64,000 nt of DNA from Paenibacillus sp. FSL R10-2734 (GTDB taxonomy: Bacteria > Bacillota > Bacilli > Paenibacillales > Paenibacillaceae). The translations under genes and the position numbers were made by a program. The stretch spans positions 1-64,000 of the forward strand of contig NZ_CP150170.1 in the NCBI RefSeq assembly GCF_037963865.1. Reading direction: 5' to 3'. A model generated the notes under the pieces. It saw only the letters and a list, made by a program, of their open reading frames with translations, was not told the origin of the DNA and did not search any database. Of this stretch, positions 24,861-34,695 are shown piece by piece (position 1 is the stretch's first letter; each line of letters opens with the position of its first letter).

Positions 24861-26537
24861 TTATTGGGAGAGCTTCACTTTATTCTCTTCGTACTTTTTC
24901 TGCTGGTAAGCTTGGAATTTATCTACGCCTAAATCCTTCTGCTTCGCTAAATACTCACTCCATATGGTATCGAATTCAGCATCTGAAGACGCCATGAGCA
25001 GCTTAGGAATCGTCTTCCCACGCAGTTCTTTCAGCTTTGTAGCAATGATGCCTTCAGGGGAGTTACCTGTAGGATCTATCTGTTGGAACGTTGAAGTACT
25101 AGTCGCTTTTCCTCTCGTCCAATCTTCTAATTGTTTGAAAGGCTCTACTGATTTAGGAGCCCATTGGTCCGTGATATTCGTGTTTTGCATCATCCAGTAG
25201 GTGAACGATGATCCGTATTGCTTATCAAACGCCGAACGATCCTTATTCATTAGATCAAATACTTCAGGCTTAAATTGGTCTTTGCCATCAATCGTTTCAT
25301 AGCTGACACCCTTTTCACCCAAGAACAAGTCTTTGTTGCCTTCTTCACTGTTCAAATAGCTTAGGAAGCGAATAGCGCGAGCTTTATCCTTTACATCTTT
25401 GGAGATCAGTGTTACCGTCCAACCAGCGATAGCAGGGCCATCAAGGGTCGGTTGATCCAAGTTCGTATTCGAAGGACCATCAACAGCAATATAAGTTTTG
25501 CTAGGATCTTGTTGGTAAATCGTACCTAGCTGCGCTGCAAAGTCTGTACGTTGGTAGAGCATTGCGAAATAACGACCTTGAGCGATTTTCTCTTCCATTT
25601 GTGGACGTTTATCAATAAAGATATCTTTAGAAAGCAGTCCATCCTGATTCGCTTGACGAAGCGTCTTCATCCAGCGGATATATTCAGGATCAGTTTCACG
25701 TGCATATACCTGACCATCTTTTTCTCTAGGAATCGCCAGGAAGTTCTGAAGATAACCTTCCAGTGAATCATTACCGTTCACACCAAACTCATGCAGGCCA
25801 AGTGGGATAAGCGGCTGTCCATTTACGTCAGGAAATTTCTCTTTAGCTAACTTAAGCGCATTCAAAAAACCTTCTGGTGTGCGCATATCGGGACTTCCAA
25901 TCGCTTCATACATATCCTTGCGAACAGCGAATACTTGGTTGGATACGTAGTTTTCTCCATATTTCTCATAGTCGGCAGGAGAGGAAGAAGAGTTAGGATA
26001 GCCATACACATTACCATCTTCTTGAGTGTACCAATTCAGCTTATCTTTATCGGATACTTTGTAGAAATAAGGATCATATTCATCAGCAAGCTTGTTCAGA
26101 GGCAACGCAAGATCGCCTTCGATTATTTTCTTAATTGCATCTTCATAGAAGCCCAATGTAATGAAATCAGGCAATTTACCAGAGGCAATGAGTGTGTTCA
26201 GTTTCTCATTCTCGTTACCAGCCGGAACGATGAAATTAATATCAACGCCGGTTTTCTTAGTTACATATTGAGAAGTAGGGTCCACGCCCCATTTATTAGG
26301 GAACCATGAGAAATTCAGGTACCAGTCAAACGTGATCGGAGAAGTGTCAACCTTCCAACCGGGCTCATCAGCTGACAAGGTAACAGGTGTTTCTGTCTTC
26401 GCCCCCGTGTTCGTTTCTTTAGCGCCATCCGAATTTCCATTAGCGCTATTCCCACTGGAGCAGCCTGCAACCGACAATGTCATAACCGCTGCGAGAAGTA
26501 GAGCCATCACTGTTCTTGGCTTGGTTTTCATACCCAT
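24861..26537 (-). CDS. Sugar ABC transporter solute-binding lipoprotein
   Basis: The extracellular receptor of an Lpl/YtcQ-type carbohydrate importer. It begins MGMKTKPRTVMALLLAAVMTLSVAGC, with a lipobox (SVAGC) whose cysteine is lipidated. The ATG at 26537 is preferred over upstream in-frame codons because AAAAGGGG stands eight bases before it. The mature protein is about 535 residues and shows family features such as FYEDAIKKIIEGDLALPLNKLADEY and VRKDMYEAIG. It comes third in the order permease-permease-receptor and is followed by a terminator and the two-component pair. The ligand is unknown; the adjacent glucan genes suggest oligosaccharides. Confidence 0.92.
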   Translation of the reverse strand: MGMKTKPRTVMALLLAAVMTLSVAGCSSGNSANGNSDGAKETNTGAKTETPVTLSADEPGWKVDTSPITFDWYLNFSWFPNKWGVDPTSQYVTKKTGVDINFIVPAGNENEKLNTLIASGKLPDFITLGFYEDAIKKIIEGDLALPLNKLADEYDPYFYKVSDKDKLNWYTQEDGNVYGYPNSSSSPADYEKYGENYVSNQVFAVRKDMYEAIGSPDMRTPEGFLNALKLAKEKFPDVNGQPLIPLGLHEFGVNGNDSLEGYLQNFLAIPREKDGQVYARETDPEYIRWMKTLRQANQDGLLSKDIFIDKRPQMEEKIAQGRYFAMLYQRTDFAAQLGTIYQQDPSKTYIAVDGPSNTNLDQPTLDGPAIAGWTVTLISKDVKDKARAIRFLSYLNSEEGNKDLFLGEKGVSYETIDGKDQFKPEVFDLMNKDRSAFDKQYGSSFTYWMMQNTNITDQWAPKSVEPFKQLEDWTRGKATSTSTFQQIDPTGNSPEGIIATKLKELRGKTIPKLLMASSDAEFDTIWSEYLAKQKDLGVDKFQAYQQKKYEENKVKLSQ

Positions 26538-26629
26538 ATTATTTACCCCTTTTCTATAATTATTAGTTATAAGCTCAACCCCAGAGCTCATAGAGATGAG
26601 CCGCTGGAGGAGTTACCTTTACTTAAGGA

Positions 26630-27520
26630 TCAGCCCTTAATGGAGCCAATCATCATTCCTTTAACAAAGTAGCGTTGTAAGAACGGATACACGAATACGA
26701 TAGGAAGTGTAGTAACCACCATCGTCGCCAGCTTAATCGACTGTGACGTTACACTTCTTGTCATGCCACTACCTTGTGCAGCGACCATCATTTGAGTCGA
26801 GCTAGACTGTGCTACAACGCGGAACAGATACGTCTGAATGGGCTGTAGATCTGTATTATTGATGTAGATCATACCTGTAAAATAATCATTCCATTGGAAC
26901 ACGCCGTGGAACAGCGCGATGGTTGCAATAACAGGCATAGACACTGGAAGCACAATCCGCAGGAAGATGGACCAATCATTAGCCCCATCAATCCGGGCCG
27001 CTTCCTCCAGTCCTTCAGGAATCTCTCGGAAGAAGGTCATGAAGATAATAAGATCGAAGAAGCTAAACATCGCAGGAATGATATACACTAAGAAATTATC
27101 TAGTAACTGAAGGTCTCTGATAAGCAAGAAGCTCGGGATCAACCCTCCGGCGAAGAAGAGCGTAACCGTACCCATAAGCATGTAAAACTTTCCACCAATC
27201 AGGCCTTTACGAGAAAATGCATAAGCTACCATCGCTGTGAAAAATACATGCAGGACTGTGCCGATTGCTGTTTTGGCAACTGTGATCCACATCGCCTGCA
27301 TAATGCCAGGACTATCGAACACTGCTTTGAAGTTCCCTAAGCTGAACACCCGCGGCCACCAGTAAATACCACCTCGCATGGCATCCGTACCTTCATTAAA
27401 GGCATTGACGAGTACGTACCAGATCGGATAAAGCGTTATGAAACAAATACACAGCATGACGATGTTGTTGACGATATCGAATAGGGCCTCGCCCTTCGTT
27501 TTGCGCTTGAGAGCAAACAT
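26630..27520 (-). CDS. Sugar ABC transporter permease (LplC/AraQ type)
   Basis: One of two inner-membrane permeases. About six transmembrane helices are visible. The coupling-loop motif EEAARIDGANDWSIFLRIVLPVSMP (EAA loop) near residue 180 would contact the ATPase. The C-terminus VYPFLQRYFVKGMMIGSIKG is characteristic of LplC-like proteins. It lies 18 bases after the other permease gene. No ATPase gene is present; such importers in Firmicutes use a shared ATPase such as MsmX. Confidence 0.95.
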   Translation of the reverse strand: MFALKRKTKGEALFDIVNNIVMLCICFITLYPIWYVLVNAFNEGTDAMRGGIYWWPRVFSLGNFKAVFDSPGIMQAMWITVAKTAIGTVLHVFFTAMVAYAFSRKGLIGGKFYMLMGTVTLFFAGGLIPSFLLIRDLQLLDNFLVYIIPAMFSFFDLIIFMTFFREIPEGLEEAARIDGANDWSIFLRIVLPVSMPVIATIALFHGVFQWNDYFTGMIYINNTDLQPIQTYLFRVVAQSSSTQMMVAAQGSGMTRSVTSQSIKLATMVVTTLPIVFVYPFLQRYFVKGMMIGSIKG

Positions 27521-27538
27521 GTGTAGGTCCTCCTTATC

Positions 27539-28528
27539 CTAGAACAATGATGTATCGTTGATTTTTTTAGACACTTGGTTAGCTATCAGCAGCAAGATTA
27601 GAGCAATAATCGATTTCAATAGTCCAACCGCAGTCGAGTATGAGAAGCGGCCTGAGAGAATCCCTGTGTAGTACACATAGTAATCGATTACATTACTTGC
27701 ACTATCATTCAACGAGTTACGTAACACCAAGATCTGATCGAAGTTGGAGCTTAGCACACCACTGACTGCAAGAATGAAGAGAATGCTGATCGTCGATTTA
27801 ATGGCCGGCAGCGTAACGAACCACATCTTCTGGAATCGTCCAGCACCATCAATCGTCGCGGCCTCATACATTTCAGGAGATACACCAGAGATTGCTGCTA
27901 GATATATGATCGCTGACCATCCAAGCTCCTTCCAAATATCAGATGAAATGACAATCGTCCAGAAGTAGCTAGGCTCAGCCAAATACGTAATCGGTTGATC
28001 AATGATATTTAGCGCTAACAAGATGTTATTGATAATCCCTATATCCGCAAGCCATGTAGCTAGAATACCGCCGAGTACAACCCATGAGAGAAAGTGAGGT
28101 AAATACGAAATCGTCTGAATCCACTTTTTGAATCTCACCGAACGTACCTCGTTTAGGAATAGGGCGAATATAATCGGCAGTGGAAAACCGATGATGAGCT
28201 TGAACAAGCTGATCCCGAGCGTATTCTTAATCACATTGACCAGACTGTCATCTTGCAGGAACTCTTTGAAATGCGCAAGTCCTACCCATGGAGCCTCCGA
28301 AATAGATTTGACGATGTTGAACTCCTTGAAGGCAATAATAATTCCATACATTGGAATGTAGTTAAAGATGATCATCCAGGCTACACCTAGTAGAGCCATG
28401 GTCTGTAGATGACGCTGGGCAATAAATCTCCTCCACAGCGAGTTACGATTTACTTTACCGGTTTCGAAATTGCCAGGAATTATCGGTTTCATACCTGGGC
28501 TTACTTCCATGCTTTTTTTGTTCTCCAT
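27539..28528 (-). CDS. Sugar ABC transporter permease (LplB type)
   Basis: The first gene of the importer operon and partner of the LplC-type permease. Six membrane segments follow a cytoplasmic N-terminus of about 45 residues. The family pattern IPMYGIIIAFKEFNIVKSISEAPWVGLAHFKEF appears after the first helix. The EAA-loop is AATIDGAGRFQKMWFVTLPAIKSTI, and the C-terminus VSKKINDTSLF is typical. A CCTGGAGGTCCAGAGG-type RBS region precedes the ATG. A cre-like sequence is found 43 bases upstream. Confidence 0.95.
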   Translation of the reverse strand: MENKKSMEVSPGMKPIIPGNFETGKVNRNSLWRRFIAQRHLQTMALLGVAWMIIFNYIPMYGIIIAFKEFNIVKSISEAPWVGLAHFKEFLQDDSLVNVIKNTLGISLFKLIIGFPLPIIFALFLNEVRSVRFKKWIQTISYLPHFLSWVVLGGILATWLADIGIINNILLALNIIDQPITYLAEPSYFWTIVISSDIWKELGWSAIIYLAAISGVSPEMYEAATIDGAGRFQKMWFVTLPAIKSTISILFILAVSGVLSSNFDQILVLRNSLNDSASNVIDYYVYYTGILSGRFSYSTAVGLLKSIIALILLLIANQVSKKINDTSLF

Positions 28529-28570
28529 CCTCTGGACCTCCAGGCTACATATCTTTTTCTTTTTCTTTTT

Positions 28571-28584
28571 CTGAAGCGCTTACA
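28571..28584. promoter_or_regulatory. cre-like site upstream of the importer operon
   Basis: CTGAAGCGCTTACA matches the CcpA operator consensus TGNAANCGNWWNCA at all but the first two positions. Similar AACGCTTACA or TGTAAGCGCT sequences precede the other two sugar operons, suggesting shared catabolite control. Confidence 0.4.
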
Positions 28585-28693
28585 ATATCTATGTATTTAT
28601 TGTATTTGCTTTTGCCTGTCTCCGTAAGGCTTTGAATTTCGGGTTATAGGCTCCATTTTTCGGGTGGTACGCGTTTATCCTTATATTTGGAGA

Positions 28694-28730
28694 AAAAAAA
28701 TAAGGGAGGGCCTAGGCCCCCCCTTATTTA
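28694..28730 (-). terminator. Terminator of the GH30-phosphorylase operon
   Basis: AATAAGGG and GGG pair with CCC and CCCTTATT around CCTAGG, followed on the minus strand by eight T. It begins directly after the phosphorylase stop. Confidence 0.9.
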
Positions 28731-31700
28731 CTATGCCATTATCGCTCGAATTTGCTTGATCTCTCCACGCCGCAGAGCCTCTGCCTCTTCACCACGAACG
28801 AGTGCTCCAGCAATTTCGGTCACCGTTCCATCGTGATAGACGAGCGTCATGCTCTGAATAACAACCTTCTTCTCACCAAACGTATTCTCACGTTGTGGGT
28901 TCAAATAGGTTACTTCCGTGCCTCCTAGGAATGTGAAAGAAAGATTGCCTTGTTCATCAAATAGCCAGCCTGGTAGAACCGGATCCAAAGATAACGTAAG
29001 CTGTCCATCTTCTACTCTGAAAATATGGCTTCCCGCCATCATCGTTCTCCACATACTGAGGAATTCAGCTGTCGATCCACTAAGTCTTGCAACGAACCCT
29101 CTACCGTGATTGCCCGGATCAGGATTGCCTCCAGTTGCAATAAAAGATGAATTCTCCAGTGTACTACGTCCATAGACCGCTGGATCAAGGAATGGGACTA
29201 GCGATGTCTTAAGCTCCCCGTAGAACTCCTCATAAAGTCCGCCTTTCAGAAGCTCAAGTAAATATTTGTAGGACATATGCAGGAAGTTGGACTCCCGCTC
29301 TAACCAGCCTGGCGTAAAGGCTCTCATTCGTCCGATCTCATGAGACTCTCCATCCAGACTCACCGAGGTTTGATACATCGACGTAGTCGGATCATATAGC
29401 TCTGTTTGTTTAATCAAATTGTAGATTTCCTTGGCCTGTGCCGGACTTTTCAGCGTCTTCAACAGGCGAGTAGGTCCCTCAAGGAAATATGGCAATGCAT
29501 ATACCTCAAACGCCTCTACCACAGCTTTTGGCAGGCCATATCCGCTAAGTACCGGTTGACCTTCAGCATCTGTTACCTGCTGGAATTTCTTCGCCTCAAA
29601 GCGGAAATAAGTTGGGGTAAGTCCGTTACCAAGTTCTACAGCCTTGTTAATTCCCTCATCGATTTTGACCAAGAACTTCGAGAGGGCTTCACGAATGTAC
29701 TCTAGTGTTACTTCGGATTCAGCCCCAGTAATGCCGAAACGAATACGTGCTCTATACGCCTCACGTGCCGAAGCTACAGTGTCCCAATACTTGAATTGTT
29801 CCAGTTCCCCCGAAAGGACTGCCGTTACCGCGTGATATACCTCTTCAAGCAGCTGTACAATTTCTTCAGGCAGATCTACAGCTCCTTGGGCATTCTCTTT
29901 GCCGTTCAGAGCATCTAACAAAAAGACTACGGTACGTTTCAGCTCAAAGGTCTCACTCATTCCGGAGCCGAACAAGCCTGGCAGTCCATTCATAGCATCG
30001 TTCCAGCCTGGCTTATTGCCTTCCATCTCCACACCCATGCCGTAAGGGTCAAGTGTAGCAAATTTATTCAAGGCAAGAGATAACATCTTCACGAACAGAT
30101 TGGCGTGGTAAATGGTACCCTGACCGCCTTCGGTACGCAGCCAATGGGTGTCTCCAGCTTTCCATTTCAGCTTATGCAGCTTCTCCTCATCCTCAAGGAG
30201 TGCGCCATATTGCCGAGCCTTTCCGTCACTGATTACATATTTCTCACTGCGTGGCAGCACATACGCTGGGCTGTCATAGAACGCATAAGTGTTATCCCCA
30301 AATAGAAGCTCCTGCTTTTTGTCAGGGAAGATATCCAAATACCCGACTACTAGATCCAGATTATACGTCCAGTGATCAGACCAGAAGCCTTCACCAAAAG
30401 CTGCCTCAATATTTTGCTGTGACAAGGCTAGAAGACCTGATAAAAATTGTTGCTCGCTTACCTTCAAAGTAACGTTATGATCCGCAATGTAATTCACTAA
30501 GCTACCCGGTGTGAACCGACTGCTGCACAGCTTTACAAGCTCAGCATGATGATCTGCCGCAGCTTCTCCGATCCATTCTGCAGCTTGGGCCTTACTATCC
30601 GGCTTCACTTCAAAGGTTGTTCCTTGTACACTCAGTGGGTTGTAACCATCCGCCTGAATCAAGCTATAGAACATTTTGATGTTGAAGCTACCCACCTTCG
30701 GATTAAAAAACACATCATTCCGCCGATTCTGATTCATATCGCGGAAGTTTCCGTTCCCCTGTGAATAATATTCTGGGGCGAGTGAGAAGAAGTTATAGTC
30801 ACGCTCTAAATCACCATGTTTACGCGAGTATAAGTGAACTATAAAACCATCACCACCATTGTCGAAGACAAAAGGATAGCCTCCGCGCAGGAAGTTATCG
30901 AGATAGGACTGACGGCAGTAAGCATCAAATACAGCTGATGAAGTGTGAGTAGCAATGTCTTCCGTCAACTCTTCAGTCAGACCAGTGGCCTCCTGAGATT
31001 TGGCTTTAATGTATTCATCACGGCATAAATGTTCAGCCTTCTTATTGATTTTATCAATGTCATTTACATGCCCAACCAGTGTGTTCAGAATCAGACTGCT
31101 GCCTGGCACCAAACGTCTTGCCACTCCGCTAAAACCGCACGGAACCTTGTTAACCGGATATTGTGGAAGCTCGCCAAGTTCCGACAGGGTTAATCCTGCA
31201 AAGTGGTCTGGGTAAGTAAGAGAGGTGTTGCCACCGAAGACTAGCTCGAAATCGACGATTGGCGAGATTTTTTCTCCTTCTCCAGTAAACGAAAGATAGA
31301 AATGTCCATTCGTAATTTCACTAACCTGCGCACTATCATTGGTGCTGGAACGCAGCTTATAGAATGGAATGCCATTCTCCAAATTGTATACGTCCATCCA
31401 GCTGCGCAGCAGGTTGCCTATTTCCTTGTAGCCACTGTTCTCTACGCCATAAGGCAAGATCTCTGGCAGACCATCCATCAGCTCCAGCTCAATCTCTTTG
31501 CCGCCGATGTTCTCAATCTCTACCCGCCGTACCAATGCGGCATAATCGTCATTAGGCAGATGAAAGTAATGTACGGTCGTCTTGAGACCATGCCCAGCAT
31601 GGCTTTCTTCAATGGTAAGTCCATTAGGCAAAATGGTCATAATCCGCTTAGCAGCAGGATCAGGACGTGCAGATTGAAACGGTTCATAAATCTCTTGCTC

Positions 31701-31958
31701 GCCTTTAATTTTGATAAAGGTTCTGAAACCGGTCGTCCCTACGTTCTTATAAGAGATATTTGCGGGAGAAAATTCCATAATCGGCGAGTTCTTATCACGT
31801 ATCCCAAAGCTGCAAATGGCCTGACCCCGGTTCACATAAAAAGTCCACATCGGAATGCCCTTCAGTCCGGCAAGACCCGGTAGGAAACTGGAAAAAGGCT
31901 TTCCTTCGTCAAATTGCTCCATTACAAATTTACCTGATTCGAAATAATAGTTGCTCAT
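28731..31958 (-). CDS. Glycoside phosphorylase, GH94/GH161-like, 1075 residues
   Basis: Probably a cytoplasmic inverting phosphorylase that splits beta-glucosidic oligosaccharides with phosphate to give sugar 1-phosphate. There is no signal peptide. The catalytic region contains the typical GGDGFIVHLYSRKHG segment and GNGNFRDMNQNRRNDVFFNP, in which the aspartate of FRD is the likely general acid. Trp/Asn-rich substrate loops follow (GNKPGWNDAMNGLPGLFGSG, with ETFEL). Length and motif form point to the beta-1,3-glucan phosphorylase branch (GH161, described from Paenibacillus polymyxa) more than to cellobiose phosphorylase of about 800 residues. AGGAGG precedes the ATG. It follows GH30 in one operon under the LacI operator. 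Confidence 0.82.
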   Translation of the reverse strand: MSNYYFESGKFVMEQFDEGKPFSSFLPGLAGLKGIPMWTFYVNRGQAICSFGIRDKNSPIMEFSPANISYKNVGTTGFRTFIKIKGEQEIYEPFQSARPDPAAKRIMTILPNGLTIEESHAGHGLKTTVHYFHLPNDDYAALVRRVEIENIGGKEIELELMDGLPEILPYGVENSGYKEIGNLLRSWMDVYNLENGIPFYKLRSSTNDSAQVSEITNGHFYLSFTGEGEKISPIVDFELVFGGNTSLTYPDHFAGLTLSELGELPQYPVNKVPCGFSGVARRLVPGSSLILNTLVGHVNDIDKINKKAEHLCRDEYIKAKSQEATGLTEELTEDIATHTSSAVFDAYCRQSYLDNFLRGGYPFVFDNGGDGFIVHLYSRKHGDLERDYNFFSLAPEYYSQGNGNFRDMNQNRRNDVFFNPKVGSFNIKMFYSLIQADGYNPLSVQGTTFEVKPDSKAQAAEWIGEAAADHHAELVKLCSSRFTPGSLVNYIADHNVTLKVSEQQFLSGLLALSQQNIEAAFGEGFWSDHWTYNLDLVVGYLDIFPDKKQELLFGDNTYAFYDSPAYVLPRSEKYVISDGKARQYGALLEDEEKLHKLKWKAGDTHWLRTEGGQGTIYHANLFVKMLSLALNKFATLDPYGMGVEMEGNKPGWNDAMNGLPGLFGSGMSETFELKRTVVFLLDALNGKENAQGAVDLPEEIVQLLEEVYHAVTAVLSGELEQFKYWDTVASAREAYRARIRFGITGAESEVTLEYIREALSKFLVKIDEGINKAVELGNGLTPTYFRFEAKKFQQVTDAEGQPVLSGYGLPKAVVEAFEVYALPYFLEGPTRLLKTLKSPAQAKEIYNLIKQTELYDPTTSMYQTSVSLDGESHEIGRMRAFTPGWLERESNFLHMSYKYLLELLKGGLYEEFYGELKTSLVPFLDPAVYGRSTLENSSFIATGGNPDPGNHGRGFVARLSGSTAEFLSMWRTMMAGSHIFRVEDGQLTLSLDPVLPGWLFDEQGNLSFTFLGGTEVTYLNPQRENTFGEKKVVIQSMTLVYHDGTVTEIAGALVRGEEAEALRRGEIKQIRAIMA

Positions 31959-31986
31959 GCATACGCCCTCCTAAGTTGTAGATTAT

Positions 31987-33325
31987 TTATGAAATCAGAT
32001 GCGTTACGATGGAATGAGGCGATAGCTCGCAGCTTGCAATCTCTTCACCTAGACCTAGCGTTACACTGCGCACTTCTTCACTTTCATTCATCAGTACAAC
32101 AGCAATGCTACCGTCAGGGTTACGGAATGCTGTTGTCAGGACCCCTTCTGCTTCAGATGTAAATCCAATCCGTACCGCACCCGGCGCAATGAATTTACTA
32201 AAATGCCCGATGTAATAATAAGAGCTGTTATAGTGCACTTCGTCAGTTGTTGTATCTGCTATGATCGGCGCATCGCAGAGATTGCCTACATGATTGGGAC
32301 CCCCAGTCTCATCGAGTACCAGGTTCCAGTCCAGGTACCCTTCTGTCCACGCATTGAGATCCCCAATCATATTTCTGCCGTAACGTTCGCCCGTAAACCA
32401 TTCACCCAGCTTCACGCCGCCCTCTTGGCAGCCCTCTGTAAACAGTAAATGCTTGTCAGGAAATAGATCATGTACCTTTTCTACCTTGTCGAACTCCTCG
32501 CCTCCATACCAGTGAATACCTGTACCCCACACATACTTTGCTGCTTCAGGATCAGATAATACTGTCGAAGCACGTTCGACCATAATATCGCGGTTATGAT
32601 CCCAGATTACAATGTTCACATCCGAATGGCCGGTCTGATTCATCACCGGTCCAAGATGATTTTTAACAAAATCCCGTTCCTCTTCTGCACTATAAATACA
32701 TGAATCCCAGACCTGAACGGCAGCCGGCTCATTCTGCACGGAAACCGCCCAGATCGGTACTCCCTCTTTTCCATAAGCTTCAATGAACTTTGTGTAGTAG
32801 CGGGCCCAAACTTCTGCGTATTCCGGTTTTAAGAGATCCACCGTTATTCATTTCACCGTTTGTTTTCATCCATGCCGGAGGGCTCCAAGGCGAAGCCAGC
32901 ATCGTGAAAGGACCGCCTCTTACCTGCATGGCATCTTTAATCAGCGGAAGTACCCACTTGTGATCATGTGAGATATCAAACGTAGCTAGCTCTGTATCAT
33001 GATCAGCAACATACGTATAATTTCCGAGAGCAAAATCACAGCTGTGAATATGAACACGGCCCATGCTATAGCCTAATCCCTCTACAGGATGGAAGTAGCG
33101 ATGAATAACCTCTGCCCGTTTCTCGGTGCTCAGACGTGACAAGGTGTAAGCTGCAGCTTCTGTGAAAGCGCCACCAAAACCAATCATCTTTTGAAACTCC
33201 TGCTCGGGCTTAAGCTCCACATCGGCAGATCCAGCTTCTACTCTTGCGCTAAAAACAATTGCATCTTTCGGAGTTAAGCGTTCCCCTGTATCTTTTGCAG
33301 TTACCACAGTTTGAACCTTTGCCAT
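31987..33325 (-). pseudogene. GH30 family glycosidase interrupted by a single-base frameshift
   Basis: Together the two frames encode one GH30 protein (glucosylceramidase or beta-1,6-glucanase-like) of about 445 residues. The N-terminal frame runs from ATG 33325 (GAGGAG nine bases upstream; an ATG at 33334 is also possible) to SPPAWMKTNGEMNNGGSLK. The second frame resumes at PEYAEVWARYYTKFIEAYG. The expected join is CTT AAA CCG GAA, but the sequence has one extra A in the run at 32827-32830. Both catalytic glutamates are in the second frame: acid/base in SVQNEP and nucleophile in LLFTEGCQE. No signal peptide is seen. The lesion may be a real mutation, a sequencing error or less likely a slippage site. 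Confidence 0.85.
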
Positions 33326-33357
33326 TTCATCCATCTCCTCTGAATTGTTTTCTTACC

Positions 33358-33417
33358 AAGCATAAACGCCTTCGGCGTCCTTACTAGGACGGTAAGCGTG
33401 TAGCGAGAAACATAAGA
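33358..33417 (+). repeat. Dispersed structured repeat, family A, copy 2
   Basis: AAGCATAAACGCC, TTCGGCGTCCTTACTAGGAC and GGTAAGCGTGTAGCGAGAAA match copy 1. The AT-rich tail is missing. It lies between the operator and the GH30 start and is oriented opposite to that gene, unlike the other copies. Confidence 0.8.
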
Positions 33418-33473
33418 CATGAAGTATTGTGGATCATCTTCCGGGTGTTATGGATTCGGAGGGATGAGCCAAA

Positions 33474-33507
33474 TCGAAACAATCGAAACCGGTTTCGATT
33501 GTTTCGA
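33474..33507. promoter_or_regulatory. 34-bp perfect palindromic LacI-type operator
   Basis: The half TCGAAACAATCGAAACC is followed by its exact reverse complement. The centre ATCGAAACCGGTTTCGAT is a classic LacI-family operator with a central CG. It lies 149 bases upstream of the GH30 start, next to the LacI-family gene. Confidence 0.8.
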
Positions 33508-33516
33508 AAAAAAATG

Positions 33517-33530
33517 TTCTTTCGAAAGAA
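33517..33530. promoter_or_regulatory. Second palindrome TTCTTTCGAAAGAA
   Basis: A perfect 14-bp palindrome sharing the TTTCGAAA core with the adjacent operator and starting ten bases after it. It may be an auxiliary operator or part of the promoter region. Confidence 0.45.
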
Positions 33531-33623
33531 ATTGAAAGAGCATTTATAAGAGTTATAATGTCCTTTACTTTATCAGGACTCTTTTCAATTCGTCAAGATT
33601 TATTCTGAATTTTAATACACAGT

Positions 33624-34643
33624 CTAATCTCCACTAGTCAGAGGCGCACAGGATTCCCGTTCGACTAATTCCACCGGAACTAAAATTGCTTCATTCCCTA
33701 GCTCTTTCCCTTCAATTGAAGCTAAAAGAATGTCTGCCGCTCGGCTTCCAAGAAGCTCCGTATCCTGACGAATCGTTGTTAATCCAGGTGTAACATATTC
33801 GGCAAGATCGATGTCATCGTAACCCATAACTGAAATATCCGTTGGTACGGAAAGTCCACTATCTTTGGCTGCCATAATAGCCCCTAAGGCTAATAAGTCA
33901 CCCGAAGCAAAGACGGCGGTTGGACGTTCAGGCAGCTTAAGAAGCTCCAGCATCGCGTTATAGCCGCTTTCTCGAGAATAAAAAGCTCCGTTTACAACAT
34001 AGGACTTGGGCACTTTAAGCCCACGCTGCTTCATAGCGGACATATAACCCAGCTCCCGCATTTTACCTGGAAATGTGTTCATGCCTCCAGATATATGGGC
34101 AATCTTACGATGACCCAAAGAAGCTAGATACTCCACGGCTAGCTGTGCTCCAGCTGTATTATCCGAGCATACCGTATGCGACTCCGATGTCTCAAAATCC
34201 ACAATAACCGTAGGGATATTACTCTCAAGCAGCTCACGGAAATACGGATCCTCATAATCGGACAAGAAGACAACAACGCCATCTACGCCACGTATCCTAC
34301 AATTCTCTAAATAACCACTTTGCTTGCCTCCGACATCTTTTGAGATAAACATGAGGGCATAACCCTTTTCCACAGCAACCTTCTTAAAGCTCTCGATCAC
34401 AGCACTAAAAAAGGGATGGCGAATACCAAATCCCGTATTCTCTACGAACAGCACACCGATGGTCCATGATTTCTTAGTAGTCAGTGTACGGGCATGTGAG
34501 TTCGGTAAATACCCCATTTCTTGGGCAACCCGAAATATTTCCTGGCGAGTCTTCTCTCGTACATCCGAATAATTATTAAACGCCTTGGATACCGTTGTCG
34601 GAGAGTAACCGGTTCTTTTGGCAATATCGTATATCGTTGTCAA
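33624..34643 (-). CDS. LacI family transcriptional regulator
   Basis: A 339-residue repressor. The N-terminal helix-turn-helix with hinge is textbook: TIYDIAKRTGYSPTTVSKAFNNYSDVREKTRQEI, then YLPNSHARTLTTKKS. A periplasmic-binding-protein-like effector domain follows from about residue 60 (TIGVLFVENTGFG, DGVVVFLSDYEDPYF, YDDIDLAEYVTPGLTTI). It lies upstream of the GH30-phosphorylase genes on the same strand, with the 34-bp palindrome between, so it most likely represses that operon. The effector is presumably a sugar released from the substrate. Confidence 0.95.
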   Translation of the reverse strand: MTTIYDIAKRTGYSPTTVSKAFNNYSDVREKTRQEIFRVAQEMGYLPNSHARTLTTKKSWTIGVLFVENTGFGIRHPFFSAVIESFKKVAVEKGYALMFISKDVGGKQSGYLENCRIRGVDGVVVFLSDYEDPYFRELLESNIPTVIVDFETSESHTVCSDNTAGAQLAVEYLASLGHRKIAHISGGMNTFPGKMRELGYMSAMKQRGLKVPKSYVVNGAFYSRESGYNAMLELLKLPERPTAVFASGDLLALGAIMAAKDSGLSVPTDISVMGYDDIDLAEYVTPGLTTIRQDTELLGSRAADILLASIEGKELGNEAILVPVELVERESCAPLTSGD

Positions 34644-34695
34644 TTCGGCTCACTCCTTGCCCTGACAAATGAAATGCCTTTTGTTCACTGCCATT

